Source: Bacillota bacterium (GTDB lineage Bacteria > Bacillota > Clostridia > Lachnospirales > Lachnospiraceae). Taken from it: 41,261 bases of DNA. Position 1 is the first letter of the stretch, and every line of letters begins with the position of its first letter. The stretch lies in assembly GCA_023415595.1 (NCBI GenBank), contig JAEZJW010000046.1, positions 1 to 41,261 on the forward strand, read 5' to 3'. Under the pieces are notes generated by a model that searched no databases, had not been told where the DNA came from, and saw only the letters and a list, made by a program, of their open reading frames with translations. Below are positions 1 to 8,262 of this stretch, piece after piece. Made by a program: the position numbers and the translations under genes.

Positions 1-898
1 CTGTATCGTAATCAGATAATCGTTCTGATTTTTTTATTTTCTTTCCATATTTTGAATTGTTCGTAAACATCGGTAACATATAAAACCAAATTTCTTTCAT
101 TTTGAATAAAACATTTCGCTCACCATATAGTATTTTCTGATAATCTTCATATATCCTGTCATGGAAGTTTTTCAGTAAATCTATCTCAAGTTTTTCGTTG
201 CTGATCATATTATTAATTAAACCTGGGTTCGTAATAAGCCCTCTTCCTAACATTATTGTATCCACCTCAGGAAAATCGGCTTTAAACTCCGTATAATCCT
301 TGGCTGTAAAAATGTTTCCATTATAGCAAACGGGATTCTTACTCAAGTTTAAAGCATCCCTAAATACGTCCAGATTAGGCATATTCTTATAAAAATCCTT
401 TTGCACTCTGGGGTGGATAATTAACTCAACCATAGGGTACTTATTAAATATTTCGATCAATTCATAAAATTCATCTGGATGATCTTTGCCTATTCTGGTT
501 TTTACAGATATCTTAGTCACTGCTGCAGTAAATATCTCATCCAGAAACGCATCCAACTCTTCCTTTTTAGCCAGGAAACCGGATCCTTTGTTTTTGGCTA
601 CGACTGTTCCGGAAGGACACCCCAGATTTAAGTTAATCTCCTGATAACCCAGTTGTTTTATTCTCTTTGATGTATTAATAAAGTCCTTCGCATTATTAGT
701 TAACAATTGTGGAACCAAAACCAGACCCGGATTGTTCTCTGGAAGAATATCATTTATTTCACGGGTTCTAAAACTATTACTTTGATTAGCAACAATAAAT
801 GGTGCAAAATACTTATCTATATGATTGAAATAAGCATGATGGGCATTTCGATATACATAACCCGTCACCCCTTCTAAAGGTGCGAAATAAAAATTCAT
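1..898 (-). CDS. dus: tRNA-dihydrouridine synthase (Dus family), C-terminus outside window
   Basis: This is an FMN-dependent TIM-barrel enzyme that reduces uridine to dihydrouridine in tRNA. The protein opens with MNFYFAPLEGVTGYVYRN, the usual Dus N-terminus. NLGCPSGTVV (around residue 95) carries the catalytic Cys, followed by KNKGSGFL. Later come KTRIG, IIHPR and LGRGLITNPGL, typical of the flavin/phosphate-binding strands. 299 codons are visible with no stop, so the 3' end lies beyond base 1; about 310-330 residues would be normal. The start at 898 is set by an AGAGGAG ribosome site just upstream, and a TATAAT-like -10 lies at 919-924. A terminator-like hairpin at 980-1034 separates it from the upstream reductase gene, so it is probably transcribed alone. 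Which tRNA uridine it modifies cannot be told from this sequence. Confidence 0.93.
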   Translation of the reverse strand, partial: MNFYFAPLEGVTGYVYRNAHHAYFNHIDKYFAPFIVANQSNSFRTREINDILPENNPGLVLVPQLLTNNAKDFINTSKRIKQLGYQEINLNLGCPSGTVVAKNKGSGFLAKKEELDAFLDEIFTAAVTKISVKTRIGKDHPDEFYELIEIFNKYPMVELIIHPRVQKDFYKNMPNLDVFRDALNLSKNPVCYNGNIFTAKDYTEFKADFPEVDTIMLGRGLITNPGLINNMISNEKLEIDLLKNFHDRIYEDYQKILYGERNVLFKMKEIWFYMLPMFTNNSKYGKKIKKSERLSDYDT

Positions 899-974
899 GA
901 GTAACTCCTCTTTTTAGTATTATAATATATTCTATAACAGAAATCTTAAAATCTCTAGTATATATTCCGTGCTT

Positions 975-1034
975 ACATAAAAAGCACACCTCCATATGTT
1001 ATTTATTTATGCCTAACATTTGAGGTGCACTTTT
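975..1034 (-). terminator. Rho-independent terminator after the RibD-like gene
   Basis: Arms at 980-992 and 1022-1034 pair over 13 bp, including two G-U wobbles. Read on the minus strand the stem is followed by a run of T (976-981). It lies 110 bases past the stop of the RibD-like reductase and upstream of dus. Confidence 0.65.
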
Positions 1035-1144
1035 AAAAGGAATTTCAATGATTGTAACTGTAATCGACAAGACCCTCAAATGTAAATATCTTTTGGAGAT
1101 TTTGTTCATCGCATTGATCTAGATCCCATTGTTTTGTTTTGGGT

Positions 1145-1726
1145 TTATATTGTGCCTGCACGTTCGTATCTCACAATAATAACGCCATTCGGAGTGACAC
1201 TGCTTTCCGTAACCTTGAATGCAGCTGGGATTGTGCCAGCAGCAAATAATCGCTTTCCACTGCCTAACGTTATTGGGTATATCATCAGCCAAAACACATC
1301 GACTAAGTCGTGCTTGAGAAGTGTTTGAATGAGAACCCCACTACCCCACACATGCAAATCTGGCCCTTGCTGTTGCTTAATCTGGGTGACTTTTTCCGCA
1401 ATATCTCCACTTAAAAATACGGACGGCTGCCAATCACCAGATGTCATTGTATTCGATGCGACATATTTGGTTGCCTTGTTGGCCCCGGGCCATACATCTC
1501 CATGCTGTGGCCAGTATGGTGCCCAAATTTCAAAGGTTTTTCGCCCTAACAATAGATCGAATGTCATGTCCATTTGCTTTCTCAGAAGCATTCCAAGGGT
1601 CTTATCAGAATATGGTGCAATCCACCCACCATGCGTGAAGCCCTCGCTGGTATCTTCGTCTGGCCCGCCTGGCCCTTGTATGACACCATCAAGTGAGATA
1701 TGTTCAAGCACAATAATTTTTCTCAT
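1145..1726 (-). CDS. RibD C-terminal / dihydrofolate-reductase-fold family protein
   Basis: The 193-residue protein belongs to the bacterial YyaP/YwjB-like group, which shares the fold of dihydrofolate reductase and the RibD reductase domain. It is expected to bind NAD(P)H; the true substrate of this group is unknown. The N-terminus MRKIIVLEHISLDGVIQGPG is the diagnostic first strand and loop. LLGRKTFEIWAPYWP and VWGSGVLIQTLLKHDLVD match the family's cofactor-binding and C-terminal helices, and YPITLGSGKRLF is the usual closing motif. The start at 1726 has a GGGAGG ribosome site 7 bases upstream; an upstream in-frame extension to 1852 has no homology or ribosome site and was rejected. Nothing nearby hints at a pathway, and it should not be taken as the folate-pathway DHFR. 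Confidence 0.85.
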   Translation of the reverse strand: MRKIIVLEHISLDGVIQGPGGPDEDTSEGFTHGGWIAPYSDKTLGMLLRKQMDMTFDLLLGRKTFEIWAPYWPQHGDVWPGANKATKYVASNTMTSGDWQPSVFLSGDIAEKVTQIKQQQGPDLHVWGSGVLIQTLLKHDLVDVFWLMIYPITLGSGKRLFAAGTIPAAFKVTESSVTPNGVIIVRYERAGTI

Positions 1727-1864
1727 GATTAATTCCTCCCGTATCTGGATTATAAGTTGACTGACTTGTTCACAAACAGTAAACCTATCCATATAAAATA
1801 CAATTAATTTGAGCTCAATAATCTGATAATATCTGCGTATGCTTATTCTCATAAATGCAAATCT

Positions 1865-3355
1865 TTATATTTCTTGTACTCTTCCTTTGCAAGCTTTCTT
1901 GTTCAGCAGTACCACCGTCTCCACATGCACCGTCTGGGGGAACATATCCACCGCACAGACCTTCTCCACCTTGTAGCCTCTGGCCTGTAATACCTCCAGG
2001 TCACGGATCAGGGAGGTGGGTTTACAGGAGACATAGATGATCCGGTCCACTCCGAAATCTATGATCTTCTCCAAAGCCTTCGGATGGATGCCGTCCCTCG
2101 GAGGATCCAGGACGATGATGTCCGGCTTATCTTTAAGCTCATCCACTACTTTTAAGACATCTCCGGCGATAAATTCACAATTATTCAAGCCGTTCAGGGC
2201 TGCGTTCTCCTTCGCTGCCTCCACCGCTTCTTCCACGATCTCCACACCGGTTACCTTACCTGCGACCGGGGCTAGGAGCTGGGCGATGGTTCCGGTTCCG
2301 CTGTACAGATCGAAGATATTCTTCTCCCTCGTTTCACCTACATATTCCCGGACCTTGGAATAGAGAACCTCCGCTCCCAGAGAATTCGTCTGGAAGAACG
2401 AGAAGGTAGTAATCTTGAATTTAAGACCCAGGAGTTCTTCGAAAATATAATCATGTCCATAGAGCAGCTCTGTCCGATCACTCTTCACGACGTCTGCCAA
2501 GCTGTCATTACTGGTATGAAGAATTCCGGTGATTGTACCCTGTAGAGTAAGCTCCAGCAGCTTCCCGACGAGGGCTGTCCATATCTCCTCCACGGGCGTA
2601 CCCTTCTGTCCGCTATCCACATTCTGAGGGGGCAGTGTTTCAGTGCCGGAAGTATTACCGGAAGCATTCATACTGCCATGATCCGGCTGAAGCTCTTCTG
2701 CCTGAGAAGTGGTAATAATATTTATCAGGATCTCCCCTGTTTTGACAGCCTTCCGCACCAGAAGATGCCTTAAATAACCCCGGTGAGTCAGTTTATGATA
2801 ATGGGTCATGCCAAGCTCTGTGCAGTAATCCAATACACATCTTAGGATATGATTATAATCCCGGTCCACAATCGCACAGTCGTCGACCGTAAGTATATCA
2901 TGGAAGCTTCCCTTCTTATGAAGGCCAAGGGCAAGCGGTCCTCCCTTATACTCATCCCCGAAGGAGAACTCCATCTTATTACGGTAACCCCACTCCACCG
3001 GGCTTCCTAAGATCCCTTCAAACTGATAATCCTTGCAAACACTATCCACCAGTCTCTTCACCTGGTTCATTTTCATGTCGAGTTGGGCAGGATACAGTAA
3101 GCTCTGATAGCTGCAGCCGCCACAATATCCATAGCTTCTGCAGTTACCGCATCTTAACTCCAGGGGGGATCTCTCCAATACCTCCATCAAGCTTCCCTCT
3201 GCTTTACCATTCTTCAATTTATTAACTGCAAAGCTGATCTTCTGCCCGGGCAGGCAATTCTTAACGACCGCCTTCTCCCCTTCCACCACAAGCCTTCCCT
3301 TATTCGGGAAATCAACTCTGTCGACTATTCCTTCATAGATCTGTCCTTTTTTCAT
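1865..3355 (-). CDS. rlmD: 23S rRNA (uracil-C5)-methyltransferase, RlmD/RumA type
   Basis: The enzyme is an S-adenosylmethionine-dependent methyltransferase that places a methyl group on C5 of a uridine in 23S rRNA. It has 496 residues. A TRAM-like RNA-binding domain (about 1-60) is followed by the iron-sulfur cluster cysteines in CGNCRSYGYCGGC (about 70-82). The SAM-binding motif LYSGTGTIAQLLA comes next, then DPPRDGIHPKAL with the catalytic-base region and the nucleophilic Cys in YVSCKPTSLIRDL. FFQTNSLGAEVLY is the family's Gln-containing motif. A polar linker rich in Ser, Gly and Asn (about residues 218-250) breaks the central domain and is probably a lineage-specific loop. Firmicutes carry RlmD/RlmCD-like paralogues, so the exact target (U1939, U747 or both) is uncertain. 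The start at 3355 gives a complete TRAM domain. Confidence 0.93.
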   Translation of the reverse strand: MKKGQIYEGIVDRVDFPNKGRLVVEGEKAVVKNCLPGQKISFAVNKLKNGKAEGSLMEVLERSPLELRCGNCRSYGYCGGCSYQSLLYPAQLDMKMNQVKRLVDSVCKDYQFEGILGSPVEWGYRNKMEFSFGDEYKGGPLALGLHKKGSFHDILTVDDCAIVDRDYNHILRCVLDYCTELGMTHYHKLTHRGYLRHLLVRKAVKTGEILINIITTSQAEELQPDHGSMNASGNTSGTETLPPQNVDSGQKGTPVEEIWTALVGKLLELTLQGTITGILHTSNDSLADVVKSDRTELLYGHDYIFEELLGLKFKITTFSFFQTNSLGAEVLYSKVREYVGETREKNIFDLYSGTGTIAQLLAPVAGKVTGVEIVEEAVEAAKENAALNGLNNCEFIAGDVLKVVDELKDKPDIIVLDPPRDGIHPKALEKIIDFGVDRIIYVSCKPTSLIRDLEVLQARGYKVEKVCAVDMFPQTVHVETVVLLNKKACKGRVQEI

Positions 3356-3446
3356 GTATTGTAAACCTATCCTATTCTTAGTTTATATTTCTGATATCGT
3401 ATAATTATAATGTTTTACATAAGGTTTGTCCATGAATAAAATACAA

Positions 3447-3471
3447 GTGTGTCCAGCTTCGCAGGACACAC
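3447..3471. repeat. Short perfect inverted repeat
   Basis: GTGTGTCC (3447-3454) and GGACACAC (3464-3471) form an 8-bp stem with a 9-base loop. It lies between rlmD and the terminator of the neighbouring gene. It may be part of the rlmD leader, since it lies about 90 bases upstream of the rlmD start on the minus strand. Confidence 0.4.
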
Positions 3472-3474
3472 GGT

Positions 3475-3517
3475 AAAAAATAGCTATTCCGTCAGTATAC
3501 AGGTAACGGAATAGCTA
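3475..3517 (-). terminator. Rho-independent terminator of the two-helix membrane protein gene
   Basis: A perfect 12-bp stem (TAGCTATTCCGT at 3481-3492 against 3506-3517) is followed on the minus strand by a T-run (3475-3480). It begins about 20 bases past the stop codon of the gene at 3538. Confidence 0.85.
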
Positions 3518-3537
3518 TCTGCTATTTAATATCTTAA

Positions 3538-4086
3538 TTACATATTCACATTTTCTCCCCATAAGAAGATGTTCTTCGAAGGTTTGTAGTTGATATAGAG
3601 GGTTCCTCCTGGAATTGCTTCGAACTGGAACGGTTCTCTTACCGGTCCGTTATTATTACTTTCCCCGGTCAGGACATTGTATTTAAAATGAGTATAGAAC
3701 TGTATCGTTTTTCCGTTTTTTAATACGCCAAGATCCTCATAATTCAGAAATACCTTTAATCCGATTGCCGCACCAAGGATATTGGACGGCCTGTGCAGCA
3801 TGATAAGGCAGGGGGCAGCCAACTGTTCATTCTGAATAGTTTGCTGGAATTCTTCCTTCTTCTGTTGCTGTTGTGTCGCCATCCTCTTATCTGACGTAAA
3901 TGCATTAATCAAGGTTAATATATCAATGACTAAGAATACGAGAATCAAAATAGTAAAACCACCCTTGGACAGCCTGATCCCAAGCCACTCCATCACATAT
4001 TCCCCGCTGGAATATCCGCTGAACCCCTGCATCGCTATTACGACAGTAAGCAGACACCAGACAATCGCACTGAACTTCTTCCCCAT
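3538..4086 (-). CDS. Membrane protein with two helices and a small beta domain, unknown function
   Basis: I do not recognise this 182-residue protein with confidence. Two hydrophobic segments are clear: about residues 6-25, and about 43-63 (GGFTILILVFLVIDILTLIN). A polar Gln/Lys-rich stretch (MATQQQQKKEEFQQ) follows. The C-terminal half, from LIMLHRPSNILGAAIGLKVFLN to GGTLYINYKP, has the pattern of a small all-beta domain (a phrase like 'x-R-P-x-x-x-x-G-x-x-x-x-x-V-x-x-x-G'). This resembles DUF2846/PEGA-like lipid- or surface-associated domains. That family link is a weak impression, not a firm call. It has its own terminator and lies between rlmD and the chemoreceptor without an obvious functional tie to either. 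Confidence 0.7.
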   Translation of the reverse strand: MGKKFSAIVWCLLTVVIAMQGFSGYSSGEYVMEWLGIRLSKGGFTILILVFLVIDILTLINAFTSDKRMATQQQQKKEEFQQTIQNEQLAAPCLIMLHRPSNILGAAIGLKVFLNYEDLGVLKNGKTIQFYTHFKYNVLTGESNNNGPVREPFQFEAIPGGTLYINYKPSKNIFLWGENVNM

Positions 4087-4230
4087 AGTACTCCCTCTCT
4101 TCCTAAGTATATCAGGAATTGATTTCCGATATGAATTCCTGTGATTCTATTATATTAAATCGGTATTCCTTGTCAATCACAAAATACATAAAATATCATT
4201 TTATGTCAAATATCGCTAAACTCCACTCGC

Positions 4231-4260
4231 AAAAAAGGCGCCACACAATGGTAAGCGCCT
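4231..4260 (-). terminator. Rho-independent terminator of the chemoreceptor gene
   Basis: AGGCGC at 4236-4241 pairs with GCGCCT at 4255-4260. On the minus strand the stem runs into six T (4231-4236). It begins 10 bases past the stop codon of the chemoreceptor. Confidence 0.85.
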
Positions 4261-4270
4261 ATATATCTTA

Positions 4271-5938
4271 TTAAAGTTTAAATTGTCCTGCCAGAAGTTC
4301 CAGCTCCGATGCAATCGACTGAAGCTCCTTCGCTGAATTTGAAATGTAAGTCATGTTACTCAGCTGCTGCTCCAGGGAGGACGAAATCTCTTCTGTTGAT
4401 GCAGTTGATTCTTCGGTTATGGCTGAAATACTTTCAATTGACTTGATTACTTCATCCTTATCACCGTTTACCTTCACAACTCCATCAATCAATCCCTGTA
4501 TCTGCTGTATGATATTAGTCACAGATAGTTCAATGGTTTCAAAAGCCCTGCCGGATTCTACAGAGATGGAGGTGGTTCTGTTCATTACCTGAGATCCTTG
4601 CTCCATGAACTCATGGGTCTTTGAAACCGAGTCGCTGACCTCAGTGATTACTCCCTCGATTCCAATAATGGATTTTTTGGTCTGTTCGGACAGCTTTCTG
4701 ATTTCCTCCGCAACTACCGCAAAGCCCTTGCCATGCTCCCCGGCCCTTGCACTTTCAATGCTGGCATTCAGGGAAAGCAGATTGGTCTGCTCCGCAATTG
4801 TCTTTATCACCGAAGTAATCTCTACGATCGTAGCGGATTTTGCTCTCAGTTCCTCTACCTGTTCTCTGATCTGCCCTGAAACCTTAGAGTTCTCTTCAAT
4901 AGCCTTCTGAAGCTCTCGTAAGGAATCCATTCCTACCTGGTTTGCATTCTTTGTTTGTTCTATGATATTCTTCATGGAACCTGCTCCGCTATATAGGGCA
5001 TTGATTTCCTGTGCCAGAGAATTCAGTCTTTCCAGCCCTTCCGTCGCATTTACGGCAAGCTCTGTCGCACCGGTAGCCAGCTCTTCGGAAGCCTTTGTAA
5101 TTTCATGTGCTACTGCGGAGGTCTCATCAATCACTGCTGTCAGCTGCGTGGAGCTCTGTGACACCTGGTTAGAATTATCCTGAATGCTTCCCATCATTCC
5201 CTTCAGATTCTCACGCATATTATTCAGAACCGTGCTCATCTGTCCGATTTCATCCTTGCTCTTATGCTCAAAGCTGATGGTGAAATCTCCGTCAGCAAAG
5301 CTCTTCATATTGCCGGACATCTGCTTGATCGGCCTAATAATTCTACCTGCAAACAGAGAACCTGCTATTAGTGTAAGTACCATTATGATTAAGGAGATCC
5401 AGATGGTATCCCATACGGATTTCTGTATCTGGGCATACATACTTTTCAGAGAAAGACCGATATTAAGAGCTCCGGTAAGCTGTTCCGTCAGAGTAAATTC
5501 AGTTGATACATTATAAACATTGTCACCGGAGGCAGCCTGAATGATATCACCTCTGGTTACCTTATCCGTCACCACTTCTGAAACGCTTCCCTGGGAGGTT
5601 GCGGAGGAGACAGCATCGGTACCGCCCTCCTCAATTGATACAAAATCATCTGAAGCAATTATGTTGTAGTTATTGTCCGAAAAAGAGATATATTCAATGG
5701 AACCATCGCTGCCCTGCTTAATCTCACCAAAGATATTATGAAGTTCCTCAAGGGAGGAAATGTTATTCTTCTGAATCTGGCTCTTTAAGAACAGGACTAA
5801 GGTTGATCCGTCATTTTTCATCTGGTTTGTTACTGAAGTCTGGATTTCCTGATAAGATACAAAGGTAAACGCTGCAGTAATTACTATAATTAAAATCACA
5901 AAAATTAAGATAAATTTTCCTGTTAATGATTTTTTCAT
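4271..5938 (-). CDS. Methyl-accepting chemotaxis protein
   Basis: This is a transmembrane chemoreceptor that would signal to CheA/CheW at the membrane. With the chosen start it has 555 residues. TM1 is near residues 5-28 (FILIFVILIIVITAAFTFV). An extracellular single-Cache-like sensor of about 150 residues follows, then TM2 (WISLIIMVLTLIAGSLFAG), HAMP (RPIKQMSGNMKSFADGDF) and a long coiled signalling domain. The hairpin tip ESARAGEHGKGFAVVAEEIR is the universally conserved kinase-contact region. No C-terminal CheR-tethering pentapeptide is seen. The start at 5938 has AGGAT 7 bases upstream; an in-frame ATG at 5968 adds ten residues (MKNVESRITR) but lacks a good ribosome site. The ligand is unknown. 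No chemotaxis genes are adjacent, so it is an orphan receptor. Confidence 0.92.
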   Translation of the reverse strand: MKKSLTGKFILIFVILIIVITAAFTFVSYQEIQTSVTNQMKNDGSTLVLFLKSQIQKNNISSLEELHNIFGEIKQGSDGSIEYISFSDNNYNIIASDDFVSIEEGGTDAVSSATSQGSVSEVVTDKVTRGDIIQAASGDNVYNVSTEFTLTEQLTGALNIGLSLKSMYAQIQKSVWDTIWISLIIMVLTLIAGSLFAGRIIRPIKQMSGNMKSFADGDFTISFEHKSKDEIGQMSTVLNNMRENLKGMMGSIQDNSNQVSQSSTQLTAVIDETSAVAHEITKASEELATGATELAVNATEGLERLNSLAQEINALYSGAGSMKNIIEQTKNANQVGMDSLRELQKAIEENSKVSGQIREQVEELRAKSATIVEITSVIKTIAEQTNLLSLNASIESARAGEHGKGFAVVAEEIRKLSEQTKKSIIGIEGVITEVSDSVSKTHEFMEQGSQVMNRTTSISVESGRAFETIELSVTNIIQQIQGLIDGVVKVNGDKDEVIKSIESISAITEESTASTEEISSSLEQQLSNMTYISNSAKELQSIASELELLAGQFKL

Positions 5939-6046
5939 TCGTGTTATCCTGCTTTCGACATTTTTCACAATTGTACTCTATTTGTATTCAAAAGTAAAGC
6001 TGGATATCATTATATTATTGTATTTTTATTGTAATTTTTGTAATTT

Positions 6047-6242
6047 TTAGTATTTTTTAGGAACTGTTTTACTATTGAAATGTTCAGACAGTATCTCCAT
6101 ATGCTTCTTAAGCTCCTCTCCTTTCATCGGAGCGTCATGGCTCGGCAGTACCAATTCCGGTGCCAGACCCTTAAGCTGATCGACGGAGGCTTTGGATGCC
6201 TCATTGATATCACTTGATGATGCTCCTCGAATGTGTTCTCTT
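6047..6242 (-). pseudogene. C-terminal remnant of an MBL-fold metallo-hydrolase
   Basis: An open frame of about 64 codons on the minus strand ends at a TAA (6047-6049). It reads ...LAPELVLPSHDAPMKGEELKK..., the typical C-terminal strand and helix of metallo-beta-lactamase-fold hydrolases, where PSH supplies the last zinc-ligand His. There is no ATG/GTG/TTG start, an in-frame stop lies directly upstream, and the HxHxDH core is absent. It lies 47 bases downstream of the alcohol dehydrogenase. I read it as the tail of a gene whose front was deleted, possibly when the dehydrogenase was placed here. Confidence 0.65.
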
Positions 6243-6289
6243 TATTAAGAATTGTTAAATTTACTTATTGGTGTCAGGTATTCACTTGT

Positions 6290-7417
6290 TTAGGGCTTCA
6301 GGATCACCTTGATGCAGTGATCCTGCTTCAGATCGAACATCCGATAGGCTTCTGCTCCCTTCGTCAGGGGCAGCCTATGGGTAATGATGTCCGTAGGATC
6401 GAAGCGATGGGTAAGTATCAGTTTCATAATCGGCTCCACATACTTATGGGCAGGGCATTGTCCCATCTTTATCGTGATATTCCTGGAGAAGAAGTCGCCC
6501 AAGGGAAACAGATTATATCTGGTTCCATAGACGCCGATCAAAACAACAGTTCCACACTTTCTGACTGCCCGAGCTGCCATCTCAATCGCAGATTTGGAAC
6601 CTCCCTGTAGCCGGAGCATGGATTCCATTTTCTCGATATTTGAGGTCTTGCCATCTAATCCGACGCAGTCCAGAACCACCTCTGCACCACCATGGGTAAT
6701 CTCGTGAAGATATTCCCCGGTATCATCATAATTTTCAAACTGTACCATCTCTGCCCCATAACCGGCCGCATGGTGCAGGCGGTAGTCTATATAATCAACG
6801 GCAATGACCCTTTTAGCTCCTGCAAGGAAGGCCCATTTAATCGCAGTCAGCCCGATCGGTCCGCAGCCCAGCACTATGATGGTATCACCGGGCTTCACAC
6901 CTCCGGATTCCACTCCCCAATATGCGGTGGGCAGGACATCGGTCAGAAACAGGGCCTGTTCATCCATCAGTTCCTCCGGAACCTTCACGGGTCCCACATT
7001 GGCATAGGGAACCCGAAGATACTCTGCCTGACCCCCGTCATAACCACCCAGGGTATTGCTGTAGCCGAAGATTGCGCCGATTTCACCATAGGCATTGGAT
7101 TTATCACACTGGCTCCATTCTCCCTGTTCACAGTGGGGACAATGTCCGCAGGCGATTGGAAAAGGGATGATGACTCTGTCACCCTTCTTCACCTTTGTTA
7201 CCTCCGGTCCTGCCTCCTCTACGATGCCCATGGTCTCATGCCCTAGGATAAAGCCCTTCGGCATATTCGGAATCAATCCATGGTACAAATGAAGGTCGGA
7301 ACCGCAGATCGCAGCAGAGGTAACCCTGACAATGATGTCATCTGCTTTCCTGAGATTCGCATCCTCCACCTCCTTTACTTGAATGTTTTTCATGCCTTCA
7401 TATACAAGAGCCCTCAT
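6290..7417 (-). CDS. Zinc-dependent alcohol dehydrogenase (formaldehyde-dehydrogenase-like MDR)
   Basis: This medium-chain dehydrogenase/reductase has 375 residues from the chosen start. It oxidises or reduces an alcohol/aldehyde with NAD(P). The catalytic zinc ligands are in CGSDLHLYHG and GHETMG. The structural zinc site is CGHCPHCEQGEWSQC. The Rossmann motif is VLGCGPIGLTAIKWA, and VIAVDYIDYRL places an acidic residue after beta-2, favouring NAD. The stretch after the Rossmann fold (SMLRLQGGSKSAIEMAAR, later FPLGDFFSRNITIKMGQCP) matches the FDH-like subgroup. The start at 7417 (MRALVYEG) is the canonical family N-terminus and has AGGA close upstream. An in-frame ATG at 7468 adds 17 non-homologous residues. 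The substrate is unknown. The decayed MBL-fold fragment directly downstream may once have been its partner. Confidence 0.9.
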   Translation of the reverse strand: MRALVYEGMKNIQVKEVEDANLRKADDIIVRVTSAAICGSDLHLYHGLIPNMPKGFILGHETMGIVEEAGPEVTKVKKGDRVIIPFPIACGHCPHCEQGEWSQCDKSNAYGEIGAIFGYSNTLGGYDGGQAEYLRVPYANVGPVKVPEELMDEQALFLTDVLPTAYWGVESGGVKPGDTIIVLGCGPIGLTAIKWAFLAGAKRVIAVDYIDYRLHHAAGYGAEMVQFENYDDTGEYLHEITHGGAEVVLDCVGLDGKTSNIEKMESMLRLQGGSKSAIEMAARAVRKCGTVVLIGVYGTRYNLFPLGDFFSRNITIKMGQCPAHKYVEPIMKLILTHRFDPTDIITHRLPLTKGAEAYRMFDLKQDHCIKVILKP

Positions 7418-7507
7418 ATCATATCCTGCCTTTTCGTCCGCTAATTGATAAGAATTGATTTTTCTCATCCGATTAGGATATCCATCCGGCAGTCAAATAT
7501 TCGATCA

Positions 7508-7553
7508 ATAAAAGAGCAGCTTCGGCCCAGGGTATTCCAAGCCAAAACTGCCC
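7508..7553 (-). terminator. Terminator at the end of the Dlt-like region
   Basis: Arms 7514-7526 and 7541-7553 form a 13-bp stem with G-U pairs. On the minus strand it is followed by TTTTAT (7508-7513). It lies just after the lipoprotein gene, which suggests the Dlt-like transcript ends here. Confidence 0.65.
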
Positions 7554-7610
7554 TTATGATATCGATTTGTAAAAGCTTAATTGCCCTTTATGGTCATAAT
7601 TGCTTCGCGT

Positions 7611-8183
7611 TTACTGAAGTTCCGGGATTGCTGCCAGATAGGTGATAGAGGTTACCTCATCCGCCTCAACGATGAACATGATGGAGGAATCCTCCTTGGT
7701 ATAGGTGTAGGCCTCTCCATCTCCGGAATAATTCTCTCCATAGGCATCCAGAAGCTGTTGAAGTGTTGAACCGATGAAGATTCCTTCCTTCGTGCTTACG
7801 GAGTCATCCTTGAAGTAAATAGAGGAGATATAATCCTCCTTATCACTCTTCGGATAGGTGGTTAACTCTATTCCGCTGTAGAAGTAGGTTTTATCCATAC
7901 CGTCAAAGGCACAGCTCTTCGCCTCAAAGTATTCCTGGGGTTCTCCTAAAGCTTTCAGAACCGGCGCTGCATCCGTGTTCATCCGAATCGCTACCCCATT
8001 GTAATCAAACAGATAGCTGTCCTTTACTTCAGCTGAGTCGCCTGCTGCTGCAGTATCGGCAGGCGCCGATGTCGCCTGGTTTGCTCCGGTCTCATCGGCA
8101 GCATCCTTCTTGTCCGATTGCTCCTTCGCCCCGCAGCCTGTCACCAGTAATGCCATTAACATACAAAGTAATAATTTCTTCAT
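7611..8183 (-). CDS. Lipoprotein downstream of the Dlt-like genes, unknown function
   Basis: The 190-residue protein has a lipoprotein signal MKKLLLCMLMALLVTGCGAK. The lipobox VTGC predicts lipid attachment at Cys17 and anchoring to the outer face of the membrane. An Ala/Thr/Asp-rich linker (about 20-50) precedes a mature domain that alternates short strands and acidic turns (YNGVAIRMNTDAAPVLKALG, IFIGSTLQQLLDAYGENYSG). The YG/LG spacing resembles BLIP-like or SmpA/OmlA-like small alpha/beta domains, but I cannot name the family. The start at 8183 has a full AGGAGG ribosome site; a longer frame to 8240 is not supported. It lies 79 bases after the SGNH gene and before the only clear terminator. 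It may be an envelope-side accessory factor of the acylation system. Confidence 0.8.
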   Translation of the reverse strand: MKKLLLCMLMALLVTGCGAKEQSDKKDAADETGANQATSAPADTAAAGDSAEVKDSYLFDYNGVAIRMNTDAAPVLKALGEPQEYFEAKSCAFDGMDKTYFYSGIELTTYPKSDKEDYISSIYFKDDSVSTKEGIFIGSTLQQLLDAYGENYSGDGEAYTYTKEDSSIMFIVEADEVTSITYLAAIPELQ

Positions 8184-8262
8184 TTTATTCCTCCTGTTCT
8201 TAACCCCTATTCCAATATGGAACCACGCTTCCAGATTCATAGTTCTTCATAGTCTGTGTTAA

